Shown: positions 7,382-15,771 of the stretch, one piece after another
Numbering within the stretch: the first letter of the stretch is position 1
Layout: each line of letters starts with the position of its first letter
Assembly (NCBI RefSeq): GCF_000515115.1
Contig: NZ_AZXF01000026.1
Coordinates: 478 to 34,682, forward strand
Source of the DNA: Nocardiopsis sp. CNT312
GTDB taxonomy: Bacteria; Actinomycetota; Actinomycetes; Streptosporangiales; Streptosporangiaceae
Reading direction: 5' to 3'
DNA length: 34,205 nt
Made by a program: the position numbers and the translations under genes
The notes under the pieces: model-generated
What the model saw: only the letters and a program-made list of their open reading frames with translations
What the model was told of the DNA's origin: nothing
Database searches by the model: none

Positions 7382-10174
7382 ATGCCCCCGGGTGTCCGTC
7401 TCCGGGGGCGGGACTCAGAGCGACGGATCCTCGCGGACGTCTTGGACGACGCGAGGTCTGCCCGCGGTGCCTCCATACTTCTCTCCGGAGGGCCCGGGCG
7501 CGGTAAGACGGCGCTCGTCGAACACGCGCGCGCCGCTGCCGAAGGCTTCACCGTCCTGCACGCGGCCGGTGTTCCCACCGAGGCCGACATTCCGCTCGCC
7601 GGGCTCCAGCGTCTCCTGCGCCCCGTCGAGGGCCAGGCCGAGCGCCTGGCCGAGCCCAGGCGCGACCTCATCCGCGACACCCTCACCCGCGGCGTGCTCT
7701 CGGACCCCGACCGCTTCGCCCTGTACACGGCCGTCCTCGACCTGCTGCGGCTCGCCTCCGAGGACAAGCCCCTTCTGATCTGCGTCGACGACGCCGACCA
7801 CCTCGACTCCGCCTCCCTGGAGGCCCTGGCCTTCGTAGCCCGGCGGCTGAGCGGCCTGCGCATCGCGGCCGTGTTCACCGCCCACGTCGGCCACGGCAAG
7901 TCCGCGGCCCGTCTGCCCGCCTCAGAGGGCGAGCCCGCTCCGGACGAGCTGGTGCCCGGGGTCACCGAGCACCTCCTCCAGCCGCTGAACGCACGCTCGG
8001 TGCACGACATCATCACCGACCGTGCGCCGGTGACGCCCGCCTCGGCCGTGCGCACCCGCCTCGTCAGGGCCGCACACGGCAACCCCGCCGTGGCCATCGG
8101 CCACCTGAGGGGCCTGTCCGCACCACAGATCCGGGGCTTGGAGCCCCTGCCCGCGCAGCTCCGGCTGCCCGGACGGCTGCGCTCCTCGTTCCTGACCGCC
8201 TACCGCGAACTGCCCGAGCACGTCCAGCACCTGCTCCTCATCGCCTCCCTGGCCGCCGACCCCGGGGTCGACCTGCTGATCGAGGCCGGCGGGGCCCCCG
8301 CACTCACGGTGGGGGACCTGGAGCCGGCAGAGGAAGCCGGAATCGTGCATGTGGAGGGTGCCAACGTCGTCTTCTCCGACCCGCTGCTGTGCGAGGCCAT
8401 CGCCCAGGACGCCCCGGCCAACCGGCTGCGCGCGGTCCACCGGGCCCTCGCCGAGGCGGTGGACCCGGAGTACGCGCCGCTGGAGTTCTCCCGCCACGCC
8501 GCCGCGGGGTCGAGCAGCCCCGACGAGGCCCTGGCGAACGCCGTGGAGAAGGCCGCCCTGCGCGCCCGCAGGCTGGAGGGGCCGCTGGCCGCCTCCTACG
8601 CCCACGAACGCGCCGCCCAGCTCACGCCGGACCCCGACCTCCGCGCCTGCCGGCTGGCCAGCGCCTCCTACCAGGCCTACGCGGGCGGCAGGACCGACCG
8701 GGGCGCGCACCTGGTACGCAAGGCCCGGCCGCTGGCCGTGACCGACGGGCGACGGGCGATCATCGACCTGGTCGACGCGCAGTCGACCATGCGCGAGGGC
8801 AACGCGATCGACGCCGCCGAGCGCCTGATGGCCGTGGGTCGGGAGCTCATCGGCCACGATCGCGAACTCGCCCTGCGCGCCTTGGTGCGCTCGGCCGACT
8901 CCGCCTCCCTGGCGGGCGACCCGATCCGGCACGGCAAGGCCTACGACCTGGCCGCCCCACTGGTACGCGACGACGACCCGGCGCCGATGCGCCTGGTCGT
9001 GGCCTACCTCAAGGGGTGCACCCTCTCCTTCCGGGGCGACTACACCGGGTCCACCCCGATCCTGCGCGAGGGCATGGAGCTCTCCGAGGGGATGGACCTC
9101 CCCTCCGAGCTGATCTGGGCCGGGGTCTGCGGTCTGCGGCTCGGCGACGCGCCGTTCGTGCGGCGGGTGATGACGCGGGCCGTGGAGGCCGGGGAGACCC
9201 AGGGAGAGCACGCCCCCGTCCCGGCGGCACTGGGGTTCCTGGTCTTCTCCGAGTTCTGGAGCGGCCGGTTTCCCTCCGCTGCGGGCCACGCCCTCTATGG
9301 ACTGAAGGCGGCGCGCGAGCACGGACAGTCGATCTGGGCCACCCAGAACCTGGCTTCGCTGGCGATGATCGCCGCGATCCAGGGCGACGTGGACACCTGC
9401 CGCATCCGGGCGCGCGCGGTCGCCACCCAGGCGGGGGAGAAGAGTCTCGGTCTGGCCTCGGCGCTGGCCTCCTGGGCTCTGGCCGTCCTGGAACTGTCGC
9501 GGGGCAACGCCGCGGAGGCCTTCTTCCGGCTGCGAGCCCTGGTCCACGCCGGGCCGGGGTACGGCCACCCGACGATGCGCCTGCTCACCGCGCCCCACTT
9601 CGTGGAGGCGGCCACCCGGATGGGGGAGACCGGCTGGGCCCGAACCTCGCAAGCCGGCTACCAGCACTGGGCCGACGCGGTCGGCAGCCTGAGCGCCCGC
9701 GCGCTGGCCGCGCGTGGCCAAGGGCTCCTGGCCGCGGGCGACGAGGCCGCCGACCACTTCGAGAACGCGCTGGCCCTGCACCGGGCCTGCGGTGACGACG
9801 ACGTCGAACAGGCGCGCACGCAACTGCTCTTCGGGGCGTTCCTGCGCCGGTCCCGCCTCCCCGGCCGGGCACGCGAACACCTGTACGACGCCCTGGAATC
9901 CTTCGAGCGCTTCGGCGCACGACTCTGGGTCCGCCAGACGCGGGCCGAACTGAGGGCCATCGGGACCGCCGAACGTGACCCGGGCCCGCCCCCGACGAGT
10001 GAGCTGACCGCTCAGCAGCAGCAGATCGCCCGGCTGGTCGCCGAAGGCGCGACCAACCGCGAGGTCGCCGCGCACATGTTCATCAGTCCGCGCACGGTCG
10101 AACACCATCTGCGCGGCATCTTCCGCAAGCTGAACATCAGGTCCCGCGTGGACCTGGCCCGCTTGCTCACCTGA
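7382..10174 (+). CDS. LAL-type LuxR-family transcriptional regulator with AAA/NACHT-like ATPase domain
   Basis: A 930-aa regulator of the large ATP-binding LuxR (LAL/MalT-like) class. The N-terminus has a Walker A GGPGRGKT (~36-43) and a Walker B LLICVDD (~131-137). The middle is helical, TPR-like repeat sequence. The last ~60 residues are a LuxR helix-turn-helix starting LTAQQQQIARLVAEGATNRE and continuing with ISPRTVEHHLRGIFRKL. LAL proteins are activators that oligomerise on ATP and ligand binding and then bind promoters of secondary-metabolism or uptake genes. It lies in tandem upstream of a HAAT importer, so that operon is a plausible target (inference). The start is uncertain: ATG 7382 begins the conserved RLRGRDSERR motif but has only a weak AGGTG before it; GTG 7364 and ATG 7277 are alternatives. 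Confidence 0.88.
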   Translation: MPPGVRLRGRDSERRILADVLDDARSARGASILLSGGPGRGKTALVEHARAAAEGFTVLHAAGVPTEADIPLAGLQRLLRPVEGQAERLAEPRRDLIRDTLTRGVLSDPDRFALYTAVLDLLRLASEDKPLLICVDDADHLDSASLEALAFVARRLSGLRIAAVFTAHVGHGKSAARLPASEGEPAPDELVPGVTEHLLQPLNARSVHDIITDRAPVTPASAVRTRLVRAAHGNPAVAIGHLRGLSAPQIRGLEPLPAQLRLPGRLRSSFLTAYRELPEHVQHLLLIASLAADPGVDLLIEAGGAPALTVGDLEPAEEAGIVHVEGANVVFSDPLLCEAIAQDAPANRLRAVHRALAEAVDPEYAPLEFSRHAAAGSSSPDEALANAVEKAALRARRLEGPLAASYAHERAAQLTPDPDLRACRLASASYQAYAGGRTDRGAHLVRKARPLAVTDGRRAIIDLVDAQSTMREGNAIDAAERLMAVGRELIGHDRELALRALVRSADSASLAGDPIRHGKAYDLAAPLVRDDDPAPMRLVVAYLKGCTLSFRGDYTGSTPILREGMELSEGMDLPSELIWAGVCGLRLGDAPFVRRVMTRAVEAGETQGEHAPVPAALGFLVFSEFWSGRFPSAAGHALYGLKAAREHGQSIWATQNLASLAMIAAIQGDVDTCRIRARAVATQAGEKSLGLASALASWALAVLELSRGNAAEAFFRLRALVHAGPGYGHPTMRLLTAPHFVEAATRMGETGWARTSQAGYQHWADAVGSLSARALAARGQGLLAAGDEAADHFENALALHRACGDDDVEQARTQLLFGAFLRRSRLPGRAREHLYDALESFERFGARLWVRQTRAELRAIGTAERDPGPPPTSELTAQQQQIARLVAEGATNREVAAHMFISPRTVEHHLRGIFRKLNIRSRVDLARLLT

Positions 10175-10203
10175 CGCGGGGAGCGGCAGACCCTCCGCGG
10201 CGC

Positions 10204-10231
10204 GGTGGGCGGGGAGGCCTCCCGGCCCACC
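10204..10231 (+). terminator. Terminator of the LuxR gene
   Basis: A near-perfect palindrome: ggtgggc (10204-10210) pairs with gcccacc (10225-10231), and gggagg pairs with cctccc inside, separated by one G-G mismatch. It starts 30 nt after the LuxR stop and separates that gene from the transporter operon. Confidence 0.65.
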
Positions 10232-10237
10232 GGAACA

Positions 10238-10253
10238 TACCAACTGGTCGGTA
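10238..10253. promoter_or_regulatory. TetR-type palindromic operator upstream of the HAAT operon
   Basis: TACCAACTGGTCGGTA is a 16-bp dyad with one mismatch. It resembles operators of many actinobacterial TetR-family repressors (consensus near ACCNACCGGTCGGT). It lies 37-52 nt upstream of the livG-like ATG, where a core promoter would be expected, so repression of the importer operon is a reasonable inference. No TetR gene occurs in the window. Confidence 0.55.
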
Positions 10254-10289
10254 CGGTAACTCCGGTCAGCACCCTCGAGAAAGGCAGTC

Positions 10290-11084
10290 ATGACAACGAC
10301 CACAGGCGGCCATCTCCTGAAGGCGGAGGGGGTGACCATGCGCTTCGGCGGGCTGACAGCCCTCGACGATGTCGGAATCCAGGTCGCGCCTGGGACCGTC
10401 GTCGGGCTCATCGGCCCCAACGGAGCCGGGAAGACCACCCTGTTCAACGTCCTGTCCGGTGTGCTCAAGCCCACCGAGGGGGCCATCACCTGGAAGGGCG
10501 AGCGCACCGGCAAGACCGGTCCGCACCGCCTGGCGCGCGCCGGGATCGCCCGTACCTTCCAGGGTCTGAACCTCTTCCCCATGATGACGGTCCTGGAGAA
10601 CGTGGTGGCCGGGGCCGACCGCCTGGCCAAGGGCGGTGCCCTGTCCATGGTCACCGGCCTGCTCGGCCACCACCGGGACGAGCGCGTGATCCGCGAGAAG
10701 GCCTGCGCGACCCTCCAGCGCTTCGGCATCGCCGAGTTCGCCCACCACTTCCCGGGCATGCTCCCCTACGGCATCCAGAAACAGGTCGCCCTGGCCCGCG
10801 CCTGTGTCGGAGACCCAGAACTGCTCCTGCTCGACGAGCCCGCCAGCGGCTTGTCCAAGCAGCAGGTGGACAACCTCGCCGACCAGATCCGCGGTTTCAG
10901 CAACGACATGGCCGTCGTCCTGGTCGAGCACCACATGGACCTGGTGATGAAGGTGTGCGACCACATCGTGGTGCTCAACTTCGGCCAGGTCATCTCCACC
11001 GGCACCCCCGAGCAGGTCCAGGCCGACCCGGCCGTCACCCGCGCCTACCTCGGCGAGCCGGCCGCGGACGGAGGCACCCGATGA
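10290..11084 (+). CDS. livG: ABC transporter ATP-binding protein, LivG type
   Basis: A 264-aa ATPase of the hydrophobic amino acid (HAAT) importer family. Walker A is GPNGAGKTT (~42-50), the Q-loop region is ARTFQGLNLF, the signature motif is the family-typical variant LPYGIQKQ (~158-165) and Walker B is ELLLLDEP (~177-184). The final EHHMDLVMKVCDHIVVLNFGQ segment is characteristic of LivG. It forms a heterodimer with the LivF-like protein and powers import through LivH/LivM at the membrane. The ATG at 10290 follows an aaagg motif. Its stop overlaps the next start by 4 nt. The symbol is by family; the true substrate is unknown. Confidence 0.9.
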   Translation: MTTTTGGHLLKAEGVTMRFGGLTALDDVGIQVAPGTVVGLIGPNGAGKTTLFNVLSGVLKPTEGAITWKGERTGKTGPHRLARAGIARTFQGLNLFPMMTVLENVVAGADRLAKGGALSMVTGLLGHHRDERVIREKACATLQRFGIAEFAHHFPGMLPYGIQKQVALARACVGDPELLLLDEPASGLSKQQVDNLADQIRGFSNDMAVVLVEHHMDLVMKVCDHIVVLNFGQVISTGTPEQVQADPAVTRAYLGEPAADGGTR

Positions 11085-11800
11085 GCACCGAACCGATCCT
11101 CCGGGTGGAGGGCCTCGACCTCCACTACGGCCCGGTCCAGGCCCTCCACGGGATCACGCTCTCCGTGCCCCCCGAGGGCATGTGCGCGGTCCTCGGCGCC
11201 AACGGCGCGGGCAAGACCACCCTGCTGCGCGCCCTGTCCGGGCTGCACAAGGTCTCCTCCGGAAAGGTCCTGCTCGAAGGGGAGGACATCACGCGCCTGC
11301 CCGCCGAGAGGATCATCACCCGCGGCCTGGCCCACGTCCCCGAGGGCGGCGGCGTCATCGCCGAACTCACCGTGGAGGAGAACCTGCGGCTGGGCGGCCT
11401 GTGGCGCTCCTCCCGCACCGACAAGAAGGCCATGGCGGAGGTCCTGGAGCTCTTCCCCCCGCTGGCGGAGCGCCGCAAGCGCCCGTCGAGCACACTCTCC
11501 GGCGGTGAGCGCCAGATGCTCGCCATCGGCCGTGCGCTCATGGCCAAGCCCAGGGTGCTCCTCCTGGACGAGCCCTCACTCGGTCTGGCGCCGCTGATCA
11601 CGCAGCAGATCTTCGACCTCCTGCGCGACCTGCGCAAGAGTTCCGGACTCACCGTCGTCCTCGTCGAGCAGAACGCCGCCGGCGCTCTGGCGACCACCGA
11701 GCACGGGTTCGTCCTGAACCAGGGCAAGGTGGCCGTCAGCGGGGCTTCGGACGAACTCCTCTCCGACGAGCGCACGCGCCACGCCTACCTCGGTTTCTGA
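11081..11800 (+). CDS. livF: ABC transporter ATP-binding protein, LivF type
   Basis: A 239-aa HAAT-family ATPase. Walker A is GANGAGKTT (~39-47), the signature motif LSGGERQ is canonical (~139-145) and Walker B is RVLLLDEP (~158-165). VEQNAAGALATTEHGFVLNQGKV is the LivF-like C-terminal region. It starts with ATG overlapping the upstream stop (ATGA), so it is translationally coupled to the LivG-like partner. It ends 10 bp before the permease start, with a ggggaccccc ribosome-binding stretch between them. Confidence 0.9.
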   Translation: MSTEPILRVEGLDLHYGPVQALHGITLSVPPEGMCAVLGANGAGKTTLLRALSGLHKVSSGKVLLEGEDITRLPAERIITRGLAHVPEGGGVIAELTVEENLRLGGLWRSSRTDKKAMAEVLELFPPLAERRKRPSSTLSGGERQMLAIGRALMAKPRVLLLDEPSLGLAPLITQQIFDLLRDLRKSSGLTVVLVEQNAAGALATTEHGFVLNQGKVAVSGASDELLSDERTRHAYLGF

Positions 11801-11810
11801 GGGGACCCCC

Positions 11811-12662
11811 ATGGAAAAGTTTCTCGACCTGACCTACAACGGGCTGTCGAGCGGAGCCGTCTACGCGGCGCTTGCGCTGTCCCTGGTCATCATCTTCCAG
11901 GCCACCCGCCTGGTGAACTTCGCCCAGCCGGCCTTCGCCCTGGTGTCGGCCTACACCGCCTTCGCCGTCATCCAGGCCACCGACAGCTACTGGCTCGGCT
12001 TCGGTGCCGCGCTCGTCGTCGGTGCCCTGGCGGGTGCGCTCGTCGAGCGGGTGGTCATCCGCCCGATCGCCAGCAAGTCCGAACTCAACGCGATCATCGT
12101 CACCCTCGGTCTCCTCCTGGTGGTCCAGGGCGTGATCGGGATGGTCTGGGGCAGCCGGGAGCACGGCCTCCGGTACGCCTTCGACTACAAGGGCGACTTC
12201 TCCCCGGCGGACGTCTTCGCGGTGGCCTCGATCGCCGTCGTGGCGGTCCTGGTGTTCGTCCTCTACCGGTTCAGCCCGCTCGGCCTGCGGATGCGCGCCG
12301 CGGCGTTCCGTCCCGAGGCCGCCAGGCTCAGCGGTGTGAAGGTCGGCCTGATGCTCACCGCGGGGTGGGCGATCGCCTCCACGATCGGTGCCCTCGCCGG
12401 CATGCTCGCCGGTCCGCCGTTCCTCTCCCCGCACTCGTTCGACCTCGTGTTCGTCTTCGCGATCACCGCCGCGGTGATCGGTGGCCTGGACAGCCCGTTC
12501 GGCGCCATCCTCGGCGGCCTCCTCATGGGTCTGGCCATGTCCTACGTGAGCGGCTACGTCGGTCCCGAAGTCGCCACTCTCGCCGCCCTCGTCGTCGTGG
12601 TCCTCGTGCTGAGCCTCCGTCCCGACGGCATCCTGTCCCGCCCGAAAGCGCGAAAGGTGTAG
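11811..12662 (+). CDS. livH: Branched-chain amino acid-type ABC permease, LivH type
   Basis: A 283-aa integral membrane protein with about eight hydrophobic segments. It begins with the typical LivH N-terminus (YNGLSSGAVYAALALSLVII) and contains the conserved ATRLVNFAQPAF segment near residue 30 that corresponds to the usual G..NFAQGE motif, here with QPA. With the LivM-like protein it forms the translocation channel. Two nucleotides separate its stop from the GTG of the next permease. Confidence 0.88.
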   Translation: MEKFLDLTYNGLSSGAVYAALALSLVIIFQATRLVNFAQPAFALVSAYTAFAVIQATDSYWLGFGAALVVGALAGALVERVVIRPIASKSELNAIIVTLGLLLVVQGVIGMVWGSREHGLRYAFDYKGDFSPADVFAVASIAVVAVLVFVLYRFSPLGLRMRAAAFRPEAARLSGVKVGLMLTAGWAIASTIGALAGMLAGPPFLSPHSFDLVFVFAITAAVIGGLDSPFGAILGGLLMGLAMSYVSGYVGPEVATLAALVVVVLVLSLRPDGILSRPKARKV

Positions 12663-12664
12663 CC

Positions 12665-13759
12665 GTGTCCTCACCCACCCGGGAGCGCGCCGAAGGCGCT
12701 ACAGCTCCCACCTCCCAGGGTTCGCCTCCGGCGTCCCCCAAGGCCGGCTTCTGGAAGCGGATCCCCTCTCCCGTGCGGAACCTGCTGCTGGCCGCACTCG
12801 CGCTCACCGCGATCAGCGGACTGATGTTGTTCTCCAGCGACCTGTCCTCGCTGCGCTACGCGGCGGTCGGGTACACGCTGCTGGCGATCGCCGGGCTCCA
12901 GCTCTTGGTCGGCGGCAGCGGTCAGGTCTCCCTCGGCCACGGCGCGTTCATGATGATCGGTGCCTACAGCATGGCGCTGCTCGTCTTGCACCTGCCGATG
13001 CTGCCGCTGGCGGCCAACCTGCTGATCGTGGTCGTCGTCTCCGCGGTGGCCGGGCTGCTGGTCGGCGCGGCCACGGCCCGCCTGCACGGCCCCTACCTGG
13101 CCGGTGCCACCCTGATCCTGGCCGTGGGCCTGCCCGGCCTGGCGCACCGCTACCACGATGTGCTCGGAGGGAGCAACGGCCTCCGCATCCGTGTCGCGGG
13201 TGCTCCCCCGGGCCTTGAGAACCTCGTCAGTGACGAGCAGTGGACGTCGATCGTCGTGTGGACGGTCGTGCTGCTGGCCCTCGCCGTACTGGCGACGGTC
13301 TCCGGTGGCCGCCTCGGCCGCAGGATGCGCTCCGTCCGCGACGACGAGACCGCCGCGGCCATGGCCGGTGTGCCTGTGGGCTCCACCAAGGTGGCCGCGT
13401 TCGTCATCGCCTCCACCGCGGGCGGGCTGGCCGGTGCCCTGCAGATCTACGTGCTGGGCACCGCGACACCGAGCATCTTCACACTCGCTCTGTCCCTGAC
13501 CTTGCTCGCCGTCCTCGTCCTCGGCGGGGTCGGCAGCATGTGGGGTGCCCTGTGGGCGGCCCTGGCCGTCGTCTACCTGGAGCTCTGGGTATCCGACCTG
13601 GCGGGTCTCCTCGAAATGAACAGCAATGTCGAGAACAACCTTCCGCTCGTGTTCTTCGGCATCGTCCTCATCCTGGTCCTGCGGTTCTGGCCGTTGGGCA
13701 TCCAGGGCATCTTCCAACGGCTGGCCGCCCGGCGCCGGCTCAGCGAGACCTCTCGATAA
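12665..13759 (+). CDS. livM: Branched-chain amino acid-type ABC permease, LivM type
   Basis: A 364-aa permease with a ~35-residue polar N-terminal extension before the first membrane helix (VRNLLLAALALTAISGLMLF). The segment GGSGQVSLGHGAFMMIGAYS is the conserved LivM motif. The cytoplasmic loop RMRSVRDDETAAAMAGVPVGSTKVAAF contains the EAA-like motif that contacts the ATPases. I chose GTG 12665, which follows an aaaggtg motif and lies 2 nt after the livH stop; a much longer upstream reading frame would overlap livH entirely and is rejected. Confidence 0.88.
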   Translation: MSSPTRERAEGATAPTSQGSPPASPKAGFWKRIPSPVRNLLLAALALTAISGLMLFSSDLSSLRYAAVGYTLLAIAGLQLLVGGSGQVSLGHGAFMMIGAYSMALLVLHLPMLPLAANLLIVVVVSAVAGLLVGAATARLHGPYLAGATLILAVGLPGLAHRYHDVLGGSNGLRIRVAGAPPGLENLVSDEQWTSIVVWTVVLLALAVLATVSGGRLGRRMRSVRDDETAAAMAGVPVGSTKVAAFVIASTAGGLAGALQIYVLGTATPSIFTLALSLTLLAVLVLGGVGSMWGALWAALAVVYLELWVSDLAGLLEMNSNVENNLPLVFFGIVLILVLRFWPLGIQGIFQRLAARRRLSETSR

Positions 13760-13781
13760 CCCCCTGAAGAAGGAGAGCACC

Positions 13782-15104
13782 ATGCGTATGCGCAGAGGAA
13801 CACCGGTCGCCGCGGCGGCCCTGGCCCTGGCCCTCATGGCCACGGCCTGCCAAGGCGCCGGAGAGGTGACCGAGGGAGAGGACGCCGACCTGGCCGTGGC
13901 CACCGGTGTCACCGAGGACACGATCACCGTCGGCACCCACCAGCCGCTGACCGGTGTGGCCGCCTCCGGCTACAGCCCGATCTCCCGCGGGGCCCAGGCC
14001 GTCTTCGACTACGTCAACGAGCAGGGCGGCGTGAACGGGCGCCAGATCGACTACGTGGTCAAGGACGACGCCTACGACCCCGCGCAGACGGTCGACGTGA
14101 CCCGTGAGCTGGTCGACGAAGAGATCTTCGCGATGTTCGGCGGTCTGGGCACCCCGACCCACTCGGGTGTGCTCGACTACCTGAACGAGGAGGGCATCCC
14201 GGACGTCTTCCCGGCCTCCGGCGCCCTGGTCTGGAACAGCCCCGAGGAGTACCCGCTCACCTACGGGTGGCAGACGGACTACACCAAGGAGGCCAAGGTC
14301 CAGGGCCAGTACATCGCGGAGAACTTCCCCGGCCAGAACGTCGGCTTCTTCTACCAGAACGACGACGTCGGCACGGACTCCCAGGCCGGCCTCGACCAGT
14401 ACCTCACCGACGAGGTCGTGGCGCGCGAGCACTACGAGTCCTCCGTGACCGACATCTCGGCGCAGATCGCCGCCCTCCAGGCGGCCGAGGCCGAGGTCGT
14501 GGTGTGCTCCTGCATCCCGGCCTTCATGGCCAACGCGATGCTGACCGCCTCCGCCATGGAGTACAGCCCGCAGTGGGTGGTCTCCAGCATCGGTGGTGAC
14601 ACCCGCACCCTGCAGGGCATGCTCGCCGCCTTCTCCGACGGCGCGGTCGAGGGCGAGGCTGCCGACGCCTTCCTCGACGGTCTGGTCATCACCAGCTACA
14701 TGCCGCGTATCGAGGACCCCGAGGACGAGTGGGCGCAGTTGTTCATCGAGGTCTGGGAGGACTACCGCGAGGACGACAGCGAGGTTCTCACCAACACCCA
14801 CGTGTTCGGTATGACGCAGGCCGTCATGTTCTCCCAAGCGCTGCTGGAGGCCGGTGAGGACTTGGACCGCCAGGCCCTGATCGACACCCTGCACAGCATT
14901 GAGTGGCAGGGACCGAGCCCCGTGCCCTTCACTTCCAGCGAGGACGACCGCGGCGGCCACCAGGGCGTCTACGTCGTCCAGTACCAGGCCGGCGGCGACA
15001 TCGAGCTGATCCAGGACACCCGGGTCACCGACAACGCCGGCGGTCCGATCGAGGAGACCGACTTCACGCAGCTCTCCCCGAGCGAGCTGGCCTTCCACGA
15101 CTAG
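13782..15104 (+). CDS. HAAT-family substrate-binding lipoprotein of the ABC importer
   Basis: A 440-aa periplasmic-binding-protein type 1 (LivK/Peripla_BP_6) receptor. The N-terminus is a lipoprotein signal peptide (MRMRRGTPVAAAALALALMA) with the lipobox Cys at residue 23 (ATAC). The mature part starts with TITVGTHQPLTGVAASGYSP, followed by FDYVNEQGGVNGRQIDYVVKDDAY, both typical of the family. It captures substrate outside the membrane for LivH/LivM. The family binds amino acids, amides, urea or aromatic acids, and I cannot assign specificity. An aaggagag ribosome-binding site precedes the ATG. As the last gene of the operon it is followed by a strong hairpin. Confidence 0.9.
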   Translation: MRMRRGTPVAAAALALALMATACQGAGEVTEGEDADLAVATGVTEDTITVGTHQPLTGVAASGYSPISRGAQAVFDYVNEQGGVNGRQIDYVVKDDAYDPAQTVDVTRELVDEEIFAMFGGLGTPTHSGVLDYLNEEGIPDVFPASGALVWNSPEEYPLTYGWQTDYTKEAKVQGQYIAENFPGQNVGFFYQNDDVGTDSQAGLDQYLTDEVVAREHYESSVTDISAQIAALQAAEAEVVVCSCIPAFMANAMLTASAMEYSPQWVVSSIGGDTRTLQGMLAAFSDGAVEGEAADAFLDGLVITSYMPRIEDPEDEWAQLFIEVWEDYREDDSEVLTNTHVFGMTQAVMFSQALLEAGEDLDRQALIDTLHSIEWQGPSPVPFTSSEDDRGGHQGVYVVQYQAGGDIELIQDTRVTDNAGGPIEETDFTQLSPSELAFHD

Positions 15105-15141
15105 CGGTTTCCCTTGGTGCCTGCGGGCCCACCCCGAGGCG

Positions 15142-15180
15142 GCGAGGGCCGGTGTCCCCACTGGGGGCACCGGCCCTCGC
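15142..15180 (+). terminator. Strong terminator of the HAAT operon
   Basis: An 18-bp stem (15142-15159 with 15163-15180) containing one mismatch and a 3-nt loop starts 37 nt after the receptor stop. It lacks a U-tract. Confidence 0.85.
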
Positions 15181-15235
15181 CGTGCGTGCGGCCCGGGGCG
15201 CCTCGTCCCCGGGCCCCGTGGGCGGGGTGCCCGCG

Positions 15236-15514
15236 TTAGGCCGAGCGCGGGCCCGCGGCCGAGGCCATCTCCAGGACCAGGCGGACGGCGGCTTCGGTGT
15301 TGTGGACCGGGACCGACCCCGTCTCCAGGACCGCGCCCCCGTGGGCGGTCCTGGAGGTGAGGAAGTACTGGCCCCTGACCCTGGTGCGGGTGTCCCGCGT
15401 GTACACCGCCGGGTCGTTGTAGAGGTCGAGCACGGCGTCCGGGGCGTCGGCGCGCCGGAGGGCGGCGTACAGCTCCTTGAGGGCCCGGTCCCGGGCCGTG
15501 TGGGCGGGACTCAT
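15236..15514 (-). CDS. Small hypothetical protein, divergent from the XRE regulator
   Basis: A 92-aa open frame with good codon bias, beginning MSPAHTARDRALKELYAALR and ending in a helical LVLEMASAAGP segment. I do not recognise the family. There is no signal peptide or membrane helix, so it is presumably cytoplasmic. Divergent placement next to an XRE/DUF397 pair could make it that regulator's target, but this is only inference. The ATG at 15514 has no clear ribosome-binding site; translation may be leaderless or start elsewhere. A longer upstream extension has atypical low-GC codons and is not supported. Confidence 0.5.
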   Translation of the reverse strand: MSPAHTARDRALKELYAALRRADAPDAVLDLYNDPAVYTRDTRTRVRGQYFLTSRTAHGGAVLETGSVPVHNTEAAVRLVLEMASAAGPRSA

Positions 15515-15738
15515 GGCGCAGTCACGGTGTGGGCCGGAGGAGCGGTGGAGGGCACGGCCACCGCCAGGACCGAATTGTGGCTTTTCGTAGTGAAGAAGTT
15601 CCTTTGAGTGATCTCTGAAGACGTGCCCTTTTTCCTCGGAGTGCTTGTGGTGGTCATGTAGTTGAGGTTCGCACCGGGAGGGCTCCCGTGGGAAGGGAGG
15701 ATACAAAGAGGTCACGCTCTGGGCAGTTCTGTACCTGC

Positions 15739-15771
15739 CAGTACTGATTTGTTGCCATGGTCGGTACATGG
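15739..15771. promoter_or_regulatory. Palindromes at the start of the XRE gene
   Basis: A perfect 8-bp palindrome CAGTACTG (15739-15746) lies 21 nt before the XRE start. A CCATG/CATGG inverted repeat (15755-15771) spans the ATG itself. Such dyads close to the start suggest autoregulation, but no site for this regulator class is established well enough to assign it. Confidence 0.35.

Noticed and set aside
7922..10759. Very long minus-strand open frame (945 codons) opposite the LuxR gene
   Set aside because: It is a by-product of high G+C: the sense strand encodes clear Walker and LuxR motifs, while the antisense product is low-complexity with no family features.
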